From Candidatus Latescibacterota bacterium (lineage in GTDB: Bacteria > Latescibacterota > MVCY01 > DTYK01): 8,094 bases of DNA. The DNA is taken from contig DTYK01000056.1 in the NCBI GenBank assembly GCA_012961925.1, positions 1 through 8,094 of the forward strand, in the 5' to 3' direction. The notes below the pieces were generated by a model. The model made no database searches and had not been told where the DNA came from. It worked only from the letters and a program-made list of their open reading frames with translations. Position numbers and translations under genes: made by a program. Within the stretch, counting starts at the first letter, position 1. Each line of letters starts with the position of its first letter. Below, one piece after another: positions 1 through 6,683 of the stretch.

Positions 1-27
1 AGCAAAGAAATACTCCCCCAGCCCCAC

Positions 28-70
28 AAACTCCGGCTCGCCCTCCTTTCAGTCGGTCAGAGGAGTGGGC
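28..70. repeat. Palindromic intergenic repeat, copy 1
   Basis: This stretch shares two exact blocks with a second copy near the right end: AAACTCCGGCTCGC (28-41, again at 7963-7976) and TCGGTCAGAGG (53-63, again at 7982-7992). Between and around the blocks a hairpin can form. GCCC (40-43) pairs with GGGC (67-70) and TCCT (44-47) pairs with AGGA (61-64), with GT bulged at 65-66. The stem bases differ from those of copy 2, but both pair. It lies directly upstream of the promoter of the TPR gene. It is probably a dispersed palindromic intergenic element. With only two copies visible, its family and function cannot be named. Confidence 0.5.
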
Positions 71-80
71 CAAAAATTGT

Positions 81-109
81 TTGATTTGCGGGTAGAAATT
101 TAGTATAAT
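81..109 (+). promoter_or_regulatory. Sigma70-type promoter of the TPR gene
   Basis: TTGATT (81-86) is followed after 17 bp by a perfect TATAAT (104-109). Spacing and -10 box are ideal for housekeeping sigma factor, and the -35 box has four of six consensus bases. Transcription would begin near 115-117, giving a leader of about 165 nt before the TPR gene start at 282. This is inferred from consensus only. Confidence 0.75.
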
Positions 110-116
110 GATACAG

Positions 117-266
117 ATGTCCAAAGCAGTTGCTGGACCTGAGGGGAGAATGATACACTATGGTTGGGCTGGTACAGAGCGATTATGCTTCGGACAGTCC
201 TGTTATGTAATCGCTAAATGGAGAGAATTGAGCACTCAAAAACACCGAAAAATACTATCCGGATAA
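117..266 (+). CDS. Possible small leader ORF (49 codons), unproven
   Basis: An ATG at 117 opens a frame of 49 codons ending in TAA at 264-266, 15 nt before the TPR start. The first ATG falls almost on the predicted transcription start, so that form would be leaderless. An internal in-frame ATG at 150 follows a purine-rich AGGGG (142-146) and would give a 38-residue peptide beginning MIHYGWAGTERL, with two cysteines. I recognise no family, and there is no signal peptide or membrane segment. Codon use is not clearly coding-like, and the frame runs through the inverted repeat at 178-215. It could be a leader peptide affecting downstream translation, but chance is at least as likely. Confidence 0.2.
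   Translation: MSKAVAGPEGRMIHYGWAGTERLCFGQSCYVIAKWRELSTQKHRKILSG
178..215. promoter_or_regulatory. Inverted repeat in the TPR gene leader
   Basis: AGCGATTA (178-185) and TAATCGCT (208-215) form a perfect 8-bp inverted repeat 22 nt apart. Inside lies a second dyad, GGAC-A-GTCC (192-200). As RNA the outer arms could form a hairpin about 65 nt before the TPR start. As DNA the nested dyads resemble a repressor operator about 60-100 bp downstream of the transcription start. No U-tract follows, so it is not an intrinsic terminator. It fits no riboswitch class I can recognise. Confidence 0.45.
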
Positions 267-281
267 TCACTGAAGGAGATA

Positions 282-1259
282 ATGCTGAAAAGGTCGACTT
301 TTCTCCTCCTCTGTTTTCTGATGATTGTGGTTGCAAGAGCGGCCCAACCCGAAAATCATAGACGACAGCCCCTGCCTATCTCTTTTTCACAGGAGGGTGG
401 GATATCATCTGCGGACGGGCAACTTCAGCTCGCACACAGGCTGGAGAAGATGGGCCGTTTTGAGGCCGCCCTGCAAATGTACCGGAGGCTGTTCAAAGAA
501 GATCCACGAGATAGGGGCGTCCTTGAGGGTCTGGAACGGGTCCTGATACAGCTCAAAAGATATGAGGAACTGGTCTCGATTGGCGACAGTCTGGTGATTC
601 AGGATAGATTGGACAAGGCAAGGGAGATCTATGAAAGGGCTAAGGATCTGGACCCGAAGCTCATTCCGGTTGCTTCCTTCAGGTTGGCTGAGCTCTATTA
701 TTTCCAGGGTAATTTTCAACAGGTGAAGGCCTTATGTGAGCGACTCATCAAGGGGTCTCCGCAAGGGGATTATGTCAACGATGCCTTGGGGATGATCCTC
801 TTTCTTCAGGAGAACCTTTCGGACGCCCGGGGAAGGGAGACAGACGGTCGGACAGCTCTGAAGGCCTTTGCGAAGGCGGAGTTATTCCGCCGTCAACGGA
901 GATATAATGACGCACTGGCTCAGCTCGAAGGGTTGATGAAAGATTTCCCGAATTCGGAACTGGTGGATGATGCGCTCTTTCTGATGGCAGAGGTGGAAGA
1001 GGAGATGGGCAATTATCAGGATGCCTTGAATAACTACAGGAGACTGATATCAAACCACTCATCCAGCCCCCTCCGTCCTGAGAGTCAGAAAAGGATCGGT
1101 GAGGCTTACGAGAAATCGGGCGATCTTCACAATGCCATACAGGAGTACAGGGCCTTCCTTCTGCACTTTCCTGAGAGCATACTCGCCGGGGAAGTGAGGA
1201 GGAGGGTGCAACGTCTGAGAGACAAGTTGAACGGGGAAAAATTGATAAAGGGCAGATAA
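282..1259 (+). CDS. Exported TPR-repeat protein
   Basis: The 325-residue product begins with a Sec signal peptide: Lys3/Arg4, a hydrophobic core at 5-18, and a likely cleavage site after Ala20 (A-R-A before AQPE). Cys11 sits in the core without a proper lipobox, so a lipoprotein is unlikely. The rest is helical with TPR-like units, clearest at about 48-75, 130-160, 194-224, 229-260 and 266-298, carrying the usual W/L-G-Y-A-F-P pattern (for example MGNYQDALNNYRRLI). The tail is basic. The last three repeats resemble the C-terminal TPR part of CpoB/YbgF or BamD-like periplasmic scaffolds, but no tol or pal gene is nearby, so I do not name it. It is probably periplasmic and mediates protein contacts in envelope assembly or export. 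AAGGAG (273-278) lies only 3 nt before the ATG. Transcription probably starts from the promoter at 81-109. Confidence 0.85.
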   Translation: MLKRSTFLLLCFLMIVVARAAQPENHRRQPLPISFSQEGGISSADGQLQLAHRLEKMGRFEAALQMYRRLFKEDPRDRGVLEGLERVLIQLKRYEELVSIGDSLVIQDRLDKAREIYERAKDLDPKLIPVASFRLAELYYFQGNFQQVKALCERLIKGSPQGDYVNDALGMILFLQENLSDARGRETDGRTALKAFAKAELFRRQRRYNDALAQLEGLMKDFPNSELVDDALFLMAEVEEEMGNYQDALNNYRRLISNHSSSPLRPESQKRIGEAYEKSGDLHNAIQEYRAFLLHFPESILAGEVRRRVQRLRDKLNGEKLIKGR

Positions 1260-1267
1260 GAGTTCGA

Positions 1268-1306
1268 ATAAACTGAAGGAGAATAATGCTACTACGTTGA
1301 GTTTAT
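1268..1306 (+). repeat. AT-rich inverted repeat enclosing a start-like sequence
   Basis: ATAAACT (1268-1274) and AGTTTAT (1300-1306) are perfect 7-bp inverted arms with a 25-nt loop. The loop carries GAAGGAG followed by an ATG at 1286 that opens only MLLR and then stop (1298-1300). The stem is weak and has no following T-run, so it is a poor terminator. It lies 8 bp after the TPR stop codon. Confidence 0.35.
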
Positions 1307-1309
1307 CAT

Positions 1310-1335
1310 CACAAAGGCATAAAGGGCACAAAGAA
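1310..1335. repeat. Degenerate CACAAAGG short tandem repeat
   Basis: Three imperfect units follow one another: CACAAAGG (1310-1317), CATAAAGGG (1318-1326) and CACAAAGAA (1327-1335). From general memory, similar runs of CACAAAGG-like units occur as dispersed intergenic repeats in various environmental bacterial genomes. I cannot confirm that this belongs to such a family. Confidence 0.4.
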
Positions 1336-1420
1336 TTCAATTGACGATTCTGTGAATACCATGCTACTGAGTAGTGATAAATGGGAATGAACGAGGAGAA
1401 ACAGATTGGGGGAGGAAACG

Positions 1421-2722
1421 ATGGCCGAAAGGGTTCCGGATCTGATGGACAAGGTTGTCTCATTATGTAAGAGAAGGGGTTTTGTCTTCCAGAGCAGTGA
1501 GATTTACGGTGGGTTGAATAGCTGTTGGGACTATGGCCCTTTAGGTGTCGAGCTCAAAAGGAACATACAGCAGCTCTGGTGGAGATCGATGGTGGGTGAG
1601 CACGATAATATCGTTGGTCTTGACGCCAGTATATTGATGCATCCGATGGTCTGGAAGGCTTCAGGACACGTTGATAGCTTTGCCGATCTAATGGTAGACT
1701 GTAAAAACTGTAAAGGGAGGTTCCGGGCCGATGAGGTGGGGACTGACAACTGCCCTGAATGTGGGGGAGAACTCACGAAGCCCCGGCATTTTAACCTCAT
1801 GTTCAAGACCCATATAGGCCCGCTCGAGGAGGAGGAAAGCACCATCTTTTTGCGCCCTGAGACAGCTCAAGGGATATATGTGAACTATCTGAATGTCCTG
1901 CATGCCACGCGTCAGAAGATCCCGTTTGGTATAGCACAGGCCGGCAAGGCCTTCCGAAACGAGATCACTCCGAGCAACTTCATCTTCAGGACACGGGAGT
2001 TTGAGCAGATGGAGATGCAGTTCTTCGTCAGGCCTGGAACTGAAGGGGAGTGGCTGGAGAGATGGAAAGAGGAGAGATGGGAGTTCTATATCCGACTCGG
2101 GATAAGAAGGGAGAGGTTGAGGTTCCGTGAACATGCCCCTGGCGAGCTGACCTTCTATGCCAAACAGGCCTATGACATCGAATACGAATTTCCCTTCGGA
2201 TGGAAGGAACTTGAGGGGATTCACAATCGTACGGATTTCGATCTGAAACGCCACACCCAGTATTCAGGCAAGGATCTATCCTATTTTGACGAGACAACCC
2301 GTGAGAGGTTCATACCCTATATCATCGAGACATCTGCTGGGCTGACACGGACCGTATTGACCGTATTGGTAGACGGCTATGACGAGGAACCGGAGAGGGT
2401 TGTGCTCCGGCTTGACCCAAAGGTTGCACCTATCAAGGCAGGGGTCTTCCCACTGGTGAAGCGGGACGGGATGCCGGAAAGGGCACGAGAGATCTACCAG
2501 ATGCTTAAACCCCACTTCAACGTCTTTTACGATGAAGGTGGATCTATAGGAAGACGCTATAGAAGGATGGACGAGATCGGTACTCCCTTCGGTATAACGG
2601 TTGATTCTCAGACTGCTAAGGACGGTACTGTGACATTACGGGATAGGGACTCCATGGAACAGACCAGGGTGAAAATAGATGAGCTGAAAGGTGAACTGGC
2701 AAAGAGGATTGACAATGCATAG
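1421..2722 (+). CDS. glyS: Glycyl-tRNA synthetase, single-chain dimeric type
   Basis: This cytoplasmic class II enzyme charges tRNA-Gly using ATP and glycine. From the ATG at 1421 it has 433 residues. Visible landmarks are the N-terminal CKRRGFVFQSSEIYGG and WDYGPLG; class II motif 1 around KASGHVDSFAD (79-89); a four-cysteine zinc-ribbon-like insert (Cys94, Cys97, Cys111, Cys114); RPETAQGIY (145-153); motif 2 in FRNEITP...FRTREFEQME (178-199); motif 3 GLTRTVL (307-313) with its arginine; and an anticodon-binding domain from about 337 with RRYRRMDEIGTPFGITVD. It is the eukaryote-like alpha2 form, unrelated in architecture to alpha2beta2 GlyQ/GlyS. The ATG at 1421 is preferred because GGGGGAGG (1408-1415) lies 5 nt upstream. 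A TTG at 1406, with GAGGAG at 1393-1398, would add five residues. The 3' end overlaps manC by 8 bp. Confidence 0.96.
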   Translation: MAERVPDLMDKVVSLCKRRGFVFQSSEIYGGLNSCWDYGPLGVELKRNIQQLWWRSMVGEHDNIVGLDASILMHPMVWKASGHVDSFADLMVDCKNCKGRFRADEVGTDNCPECGGELTKPRHFNLMFKTHIGPLEEEESTIFLRPETAQGIYVNYLNVLHATRQKIPFGIAQAGKAFRNEITPSNFIFRTREFEQMEMQFFVRPGTEGEWLERWKEERWEFYIRLGIRRERLRFREHAPGELTFYAKQAYDIEYEFPFGWKELEGIHNRTDFDLKRHTQYSGKDLSYFDETTRERFIPYIIETSAGLTRTVLTVLVDGYDEEPERVVLRLDPKVAPIKAGVFPLVKRDGMPERAREIYQMLKPHFNVFYDEGGSIGRRYRRMDEIGTPFGITVDSQTAKDGTVTLRDRDSMEQTRVKIDELKGELAKRIDNA

Positions 2723-3857
2723 GGATGTGTACGCTATTATTATGGCCGGTGGCGCCGGCAGGCGATTCTGGCCGGAGGGTAGAGAAGCACGACCAAAGCA
2801 GTTTCTAAAAATTGTCGGCAATGAGACGATGATCCAGGCAGCCCTAAGGCGGCTTTCCCCCATAGCAACCGGCGAACAGATCTTAATAGTCGCCAACGAA
2901 TGCCATAAACATCTTCTCGTACAGCAGTTGCGGGGGGTCCCCTTACGGAACCTGATATTAGAACCCACAGGTAGGAATACCGCTGCCTGCATCGGCCTGG
3001 CGGCAATACACATCAGGAAGAGATTGGAGTCGGGATGGATAGAGGATAAACCAACCTCGGCATCCGACTTCAGAAGTGGGAATTGCCGGGATCCCGTAAT
3101 GATCGTCACTCCTGCCGATCATCATATTGAAGATGGCGAGGCCTTCGTTAAGGTTGTTCAGGCAGCGGTGGAGGCAGCGGGGGAGACAGCACAGCTGGTG
3201 ACCATCGGGATTGTGCCGTCAAGGCCCGAGACCGGCTACGGATATATCCGTCTCGGTGAAGAATTGGGAAGATTCCGTGGCACAAAGATGTACAGGGTTG
3301 TGGAATTCACTGAGAAACCAGGACAGGACAGGGCAGAGGAGTTTCTAAGGAGCGGAAGTTACCTCTGGAATAGCGGTATATTCATCTGGAGGCTGTCCAC
3401 TATCCTCGAGATGTTAAAGACCTATCTCCCCTACCTCTACCACGGACTGTGCGAGATAGAACGAGCGATCGCCACCGAGGAGGAGACGACGATCACCAGA
3501 AAGGTCTATGAAGGGTTGCAATCGATCTCCATTGACTATGGGGTGATGGAGAAATCAGACCGGGTGGCGGTATTTAAAGGCGAGTTTGGCTGGAGCGATA
3601 TCGGTTCATGGGCAGCCTTAGAGGAGGTGCTGGCTAAGGACGAAGATGGCAACCTGGTCTTCGGCAGACATGTTGGGATCGATACACAGGGATGTATCAT
3701 CCGCTCTCCCAAAAAGCTTGTGGCCACCATTGGCATCGAAGGTATGGTGATTGTAGAGACGGATGATGTTCTCCTCGTCTGTAAAAAGGAGAAATCGCAG
3801 GATGTGAAGAAGATCACAGACCTCCTAAAAAGGGAAGGGATGGATCAATATCTTTAG
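2715..3857 (+). CDS. manC: Mannose-1-phosphate guanylyltransferase
   Basis: This enzyme makes GDP-mannose from mannose-1-phosphate and GTP in the cytoplasm, for surface polysaccharide or glycan synthesis. The 380-residue product has the nucleotidyltransferase signature GGAGRRFWP (12-20) and RPKQFL (26-31), then TPADH (132-136) with the metal-binding aspartate, PETGYGYI (171-178), EKP (200-202), WNSGIF (218-223), SIDYGVME (272-279) and GWSDIGSW (292-299). A left-handed beta-helix-like tail follows. The cupin phosphomannose isomerase domain of the roughly 480-residue bifunctional proteins is absent, so this is the monofunctional form. Residues about 105-128 look like an extra charged loop just before TPADH. 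The ATG at 2715, preceded by GAGG (2704-2707), overlaps the glyS end by 8 bp, suggesting translational coupling. A GTG at 2691 would add eight residues but lacks a better ribosome site. The gene symbol reflects family membership; other GDP-mannose pathway genes are not in view. Confidence 0.93.
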   Translation: MHRDVYAIIMAGGAGRRFWPEGREARPKQFLKIVGNETMIQAALRRLSPIATGEQILIVANECHKHLLVQQLRGVPLRNLILEPTGRNTAACIGLAAIHIRKRLESGWIEDKPTSASDFRSGNCRDPVMIVTPADHHIEDGEAFVKVVQAAVEAAGETAQLVTIGIVPSRPETGYGYIRLGEELGRFRGTKMYRVVEFTEKPGQDRAEEFLRSGSYLWNSGIFIWRLSTILEMLKTYLPYLYHGLCEIERAIATEEETTITRKVYEGLQSISIDYGVMEKSDRVAVFKGEFGWSDIGSWAALEEVLAKDEDGNLVFGRHVGIDTQGCIIRSPKKLVATIGIEGMVIVETDDVLLVCKKEKSQDVKKITDLLKREGMDQYL

Positions 3858-3869
3858 TCCAAAAATGGC

Positions 3870-3898
3870 TTGACATTTCCGAAGGGTAAGGTTATACT
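3870..3898 (+). promoter_or_regulatory. Near-perfect sigma70 promoter of polA
   Basis: A perfect TTGACA (3870-3875) is followed by a 17-bp spacer and TATACT (3893-3898), five of six -10 bases. Transcription would start near 3905, giving a leader of about 55 nt before polA. The promoter begins 12 bp after the manC stop, and no terminator separates them, so polA may also receive read-through from upstream. Confidence 0.82.
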
Positions 3899-3959
3899 TA
3901 TGACAGGACATGCCCTGCGATATAGACTTTAGTACGTAGTATCTTAAGGTGGGAAAGTT

Positions 3960-6647
3960 ATGTCCCAGAGCAAACGTTTCTTTTTGATAGACGGATCGGC
4001 GCTGGCTTATCGATCGTATTTTGCCTTCATCAGGAATCCACTCATTAACTCAAAAGGGGAGAACACATCGGCCCCTTTTGCGTTTACTAACACTATATTG
4101 AAGATCTTGCGGGAGCAGAAACCTGATTATCTCGCCGTGGTCTTTGACACATCTGCCCCTACGTTCAGGCATGAGAGCTTTGCTGAATACAAGGCAACGC
4201 GCCAGAAGATGCCGGATGAGATGAAGGATCAGATGCCCAGGATCTATCAGATCATTCAGGCGATGAGGCTGCCCGTGCTCGAACTTGAAGGATTTGAGGC
4301 CGATGATGTGATCGGTACCCTGGCCCGAAAGGCGTCGGCAATGGGTGTCGAGTCCATACTTGTCACAGGGGATAAGGATTTTATGCAGTTGATCACACCA
4401 TCTGTGAAGATGCTGAATCCGAGGAGAAGCGGGGATGAGTTCGAGTTGATAGATGAGGAAGGTGTGAAGGCGCGGTTTGGCGTAGGGCCGGAAAGGGTCA
4501 CTGATGTTCTCGCATTGATGGGGGACACATCAGATAACGTACCCGGAGTGCCGAAGGTGGGGGAGAAGACAGCAATACAACTGGTCCAACAGTTCGGTGA
4601 TCTTGAATCTGTACTGGCCAATGTGGAGAAGGTAGGAAAGAAGAGCGTCCGGGAGAACCTGATTCAATTTGCTGACCTGGCAAGGCTTTCAAAGGCGCTG
4701 GTCACCATAGATACCAATGCTCCAATTGGGCTGGAGATAGAACAATTCAAATTCAAGGGGTTCGATAACAAATCCCTCAGCGAGATCTTCAAGGAACTGG
4801 AGTTCAACAAGTTCTTGAAGGAGATATCGCCGGCCCCACGCGAGGAGAAGGTCGAATACTCGGCCCTCAAAAATGAGGAGGAACTGGAAGATCTGATAGG
4901 TGCCATAATAGAAGCCAAAAGCCTTGCGATAGACCTGGAGACCACAAGCACCGATCCTATGAGGACTACTCTCGTCGGCATATCAATCGCTCTGTCGCCA
5001 TGCCGGGCCTTCTACCTTCCGGTTGCACATAGTGATGGGCAGAACCTCGACTTAGGATTCGTCATGTCGAGGTTAAAACCGATCTTAGAAGATGAGGGCA
5101 TTCAGAAGTACGGTCAAAACATCAAATATGATACGGCTATTCTCTTGCGGTATGGGGTGGAACCCAGAGGTTTTGTCTTCGATACGATGATCGCTTCCTA
5201 TCTCCTGAATCCTTCCGCCCATCAGCATAACCTTGATGTTCTCAGTCTGAAGTATCTTGACCATAAGATGGTGCCCCTCTCCGACCTCATCGGAAAGGGG
5301 CGGAAGCAGAAGAGCTTCGCCGATGTTCCCGTTGAGCAGGCCGCCAGGTACTCCTGTGAGGATGCAGACATCACCCTGAGACTGAAGAACCTCTTTGAGC
5401 CCAAACTCATTCAACTGGGTCTGATGGGGCTTTTCAAAGAGGTTGAGATGCCCCTGGTTGAGGTCCTCAGGGAGATGGAACTAAATGGGGTCTGTATAGA
5501 TGTCGGTTTTTTGGAACGGATGTCTTGGGAACTCGGGGAGGAGCTTGATCGACTTGCCAACGAGATCTATAGGGAGGCCGGAGAGGAATTCAACATCAAC
5601 TCAACCCAGCAATTAGGATACATCCTCTTTGAGAAACTTGGCCTGCCAACAAGGAAACGTACAAAAACCGGTTATTCGACAGATGTCGAAGTCTTAGAAG
5701 ACCTGGCCCATGAGTACGATCTGCCCAGGAAACTGCTTGAATACCGCCAGTTGACAAAGCTCAAATCGACTTATGTCGATGCCCTGCCGAGGCTCGTAAA
5801 CCCTGACACGGGAAGGATACATACCTCCTTTAACCAGACTGCTACGGCAACAGGAAGACTTTCGTCCAGTGATCCGAACCTTCAGAACATCCCCATACGC
5901 ACTGAAATTGGTAGAAAGATACGCAGGGCTTTTGTGCCTGTTGATGGATCGCATGTGCTTCTCGATGGCGACTACTCCCAGATAGAGCTTCGCATAATGG
6001 CTCATCTCTCTGGAGATAGGACCTTGATCGAGTCCTTCCGGAACGGGGAAGACGTTCACCTGCGGACAGCAGCGCTTGTCTTTGGTCTGCCTCCTGAATT
6101 TGTAACGCCTGATCTGAGGCGACAGGCAAAGGTGGTCAATTTTGGCATTATGTATGGGATGGGGCCGTATGGCCTGGCGAAAGAGCTTGGAATAAGGCCT
6201 AAAGAGGCCAAAGGGTTCATCGAAAACTATTTCACTATCTATCCAGGAGTGAAGGCATACATAGATGAGACCATAAAAATGGCGAGGGAAAAAGGGTATG
6301 TTACGACGATGCTCGGAAGGAGACGTTACCTGCCGGAGATCGGAAGCACCAATAACAGGGTTCGGGAGTTTGCCGAGCGGACTGCGGTCAATACTCCCAT
6401 TCAGGGTACGGCTGCAGACCTCATAAAGATGGCGATGATAAATATACATCGGCGGCTTAAGGAGGAAGAGCTCAAGACAAAGATGATCCTCCAGGTCCAC
6501 GACGAGTTGGTATTCGAGGTGCCGAGGGGAGAGCTGGATGTGGTACGCAGATTGATAGTCGAGGAGATGGAGGGAGCTTTGGAACTCTCTGTGCCTATTA
6601 AAGTTGATGTAGGGGTTGGAGACAACTGGCTGGAGACTCACGGATAA
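3960..6647 (+). CDS. polA: DNA polymerase I, three-domain
   Basis: The 895-residue protein fills gaps in repair and removes RNA primers from lagging-strand fragments. All three activities look intact. The 5'-nuclease domain (about 1-290) has Asp11 in LIDGSA, VFD (Asp63), EADD (Glu113, Asp115, Asp116), TGDKD (Asp138, Asp140) and MGDTSDNVPG (Asp189, Asp192). The 3'-5' proofreading domain (about 300-480) keeps the DEDDy set: Asp325 and Glu327 in DLETT, Asp391 in GQNIKYD, and Tyr464 and Asp468 in YSCED. The polymerase domain has motif A DYSQIELR (671-678, metal ligand Asp671), the O-helix RRQAKVVNFGIMYG (720-733; Arg720, Lys724, Phe728, Tyr732) and motif C QVHDEL (845-850, Asp848). Phe728 is the E. 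coli-like residue at the position that selects against dideoxynucleotides. Length is close to the usual 850-930. AAGGTGGG (3946-3953) lies 6 nt before the ATG. Some lineages have a degenerate proofreading site; this one does not. Confidence 0.98.
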   Translation: MSQSKRFFLIDGSALAYRSYFAFIRNPLINSKGENTSAPFAFTNTILKILREQKPDYLAVVFDTSAPTFRHESFAEYKATRQKMPDEMKDQMPRIYQIIQAMRLPVLELEGFEADDVIGTLARKASAMGVESILVTGDKDFMQLITPSVKMLNPRRSGDEFELIDEEGVKARFGVGPERVTDVLALMGDTSDNVPGVPKVGEKTAIQLVQQFGDLESVLANVEKVGKKSVRENLIQFADLARLSKALVTIDTNAPIGLEIEQFKFKGFDNKSLSEIFKELEFNKFLKEISPAPREEKVEYSALKNEEELEDLIGAIIEAKSLAIDLETTSTDPMRTTLVGISIALSPCRAFYLPVAHSDGQNLDLGFVMSRLKPILEDEGIQKYGQNIKYDTAILLRYGVEPRGFVFDTMIASYLLNPSAHQHNLDVLSLKYLDHKMVPLSDLIGKGRKQKSFADVPVEQAARYSCEDADITLRLKNLFEPKLIQLGLMGLFKEVEMPLVEVLREMELNGVCIDVGFLERMSWELGEELDRLANEIYREAGEEFNINSTQQLGYILFEKLGLPTRKRTKTGYSTDVEVLEDLAHEYDLPRKLLEYRQLTKLKSTYVDALPRLVNPDTGRIHTSFNQTATATGRLSSSDPNLQNIPIRTEIGRKIRRAFVPVDGSHVLLDGDYSQIELRIMAHLSGDRTLIESFRNGEDVHLRTAALVFGLPPEFVTPDLRRQAKVVNFGIMYGMGPYGLAKELGIRPKEAKGFIENYFTIYPGVKAYIDETIKMAREKGYVTTMLGRRRYLPEIGSTNNRVREFAERTAVNTPIQGTAADLIKMAMINIHRRLKEEELKTKMILQVHDELVFEVPRGELDVVRRLIVEEMEGALELSVPIKVDVGVGDNWLETHG

Positions 6648-6683
6648 CGTCCGGGAAGAACCAAAAAGCCGGAGGGATACAGG

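Larger units (their letters stand above)
1260..1420. other. Non-coding gap between TPR gene and glyS
   Basis: This gap contains no gene-sized frame. It holds a near copy of the TPR gene's start region (1272-1290) inside an AT-rich inverted repeat (1268-1306), a degenerate CACAAAGG repeat (1310-1335), and a perfect short dyad CTACT-G-AGTAG (1364-1374). A TTGACG (1341-1346) with TACTGA 18 bp downstream (1365-1370) is the only -35/-10 pair I could find for glyS, and it is weak. I see no convincing intrinsic terminator for the TPR gene, so read-through into glyS is possible. Confidence 0.5.

Noticed and set aside
1..48. A minus-strand open stretch reading EGEPEFVGLGEYFFA toward the left edge, faintly like the start of a sugar ABC permease
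   Set aside because: It is only 16 codons, overlaps the shared repeat block at 28-41, and lacks a well-spaced ribosome site before its GTG. Copy 2 of the repeat gives a similar PEF reading followed by a stop, so the resemblance probably comes from the repeat.
1..103. Plus-strand frames open from the left edge to stops at 82-84 and 101-103 (a possible gene tail)
   Set aside because: Both run through the palindromic repeat and the promoter, and neither translation resembles a protein family.
178..215. The leader hairpin as an intrinsic terminator or tRNA-like element
   Set aside because: There is no T-run after the right arm, and no T-loop, acceptor stem or CCA arrangement is present.
1341..1370. 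TTGACG with TACTGA 18 bp downstream as a glyS promoter
   Set aside because: The -10 box is too far from consensus to annotate as a promoter; it is mentioned only in the gap description.
1688..2254. A 188-codon minus-strand frame inside glyS
   Set aside because: It is antisense to the conserved catalytic core of glycyl-tRNA synthetase and has no family features of its own.
5694..6641. A 315-codon open frame on the minus strand inside polA
   Set aside because: It lies wholly antisense to the conserved polymerase domain of polA, shows no recognisable domain, and is explained by the codon bias of the sense strand.
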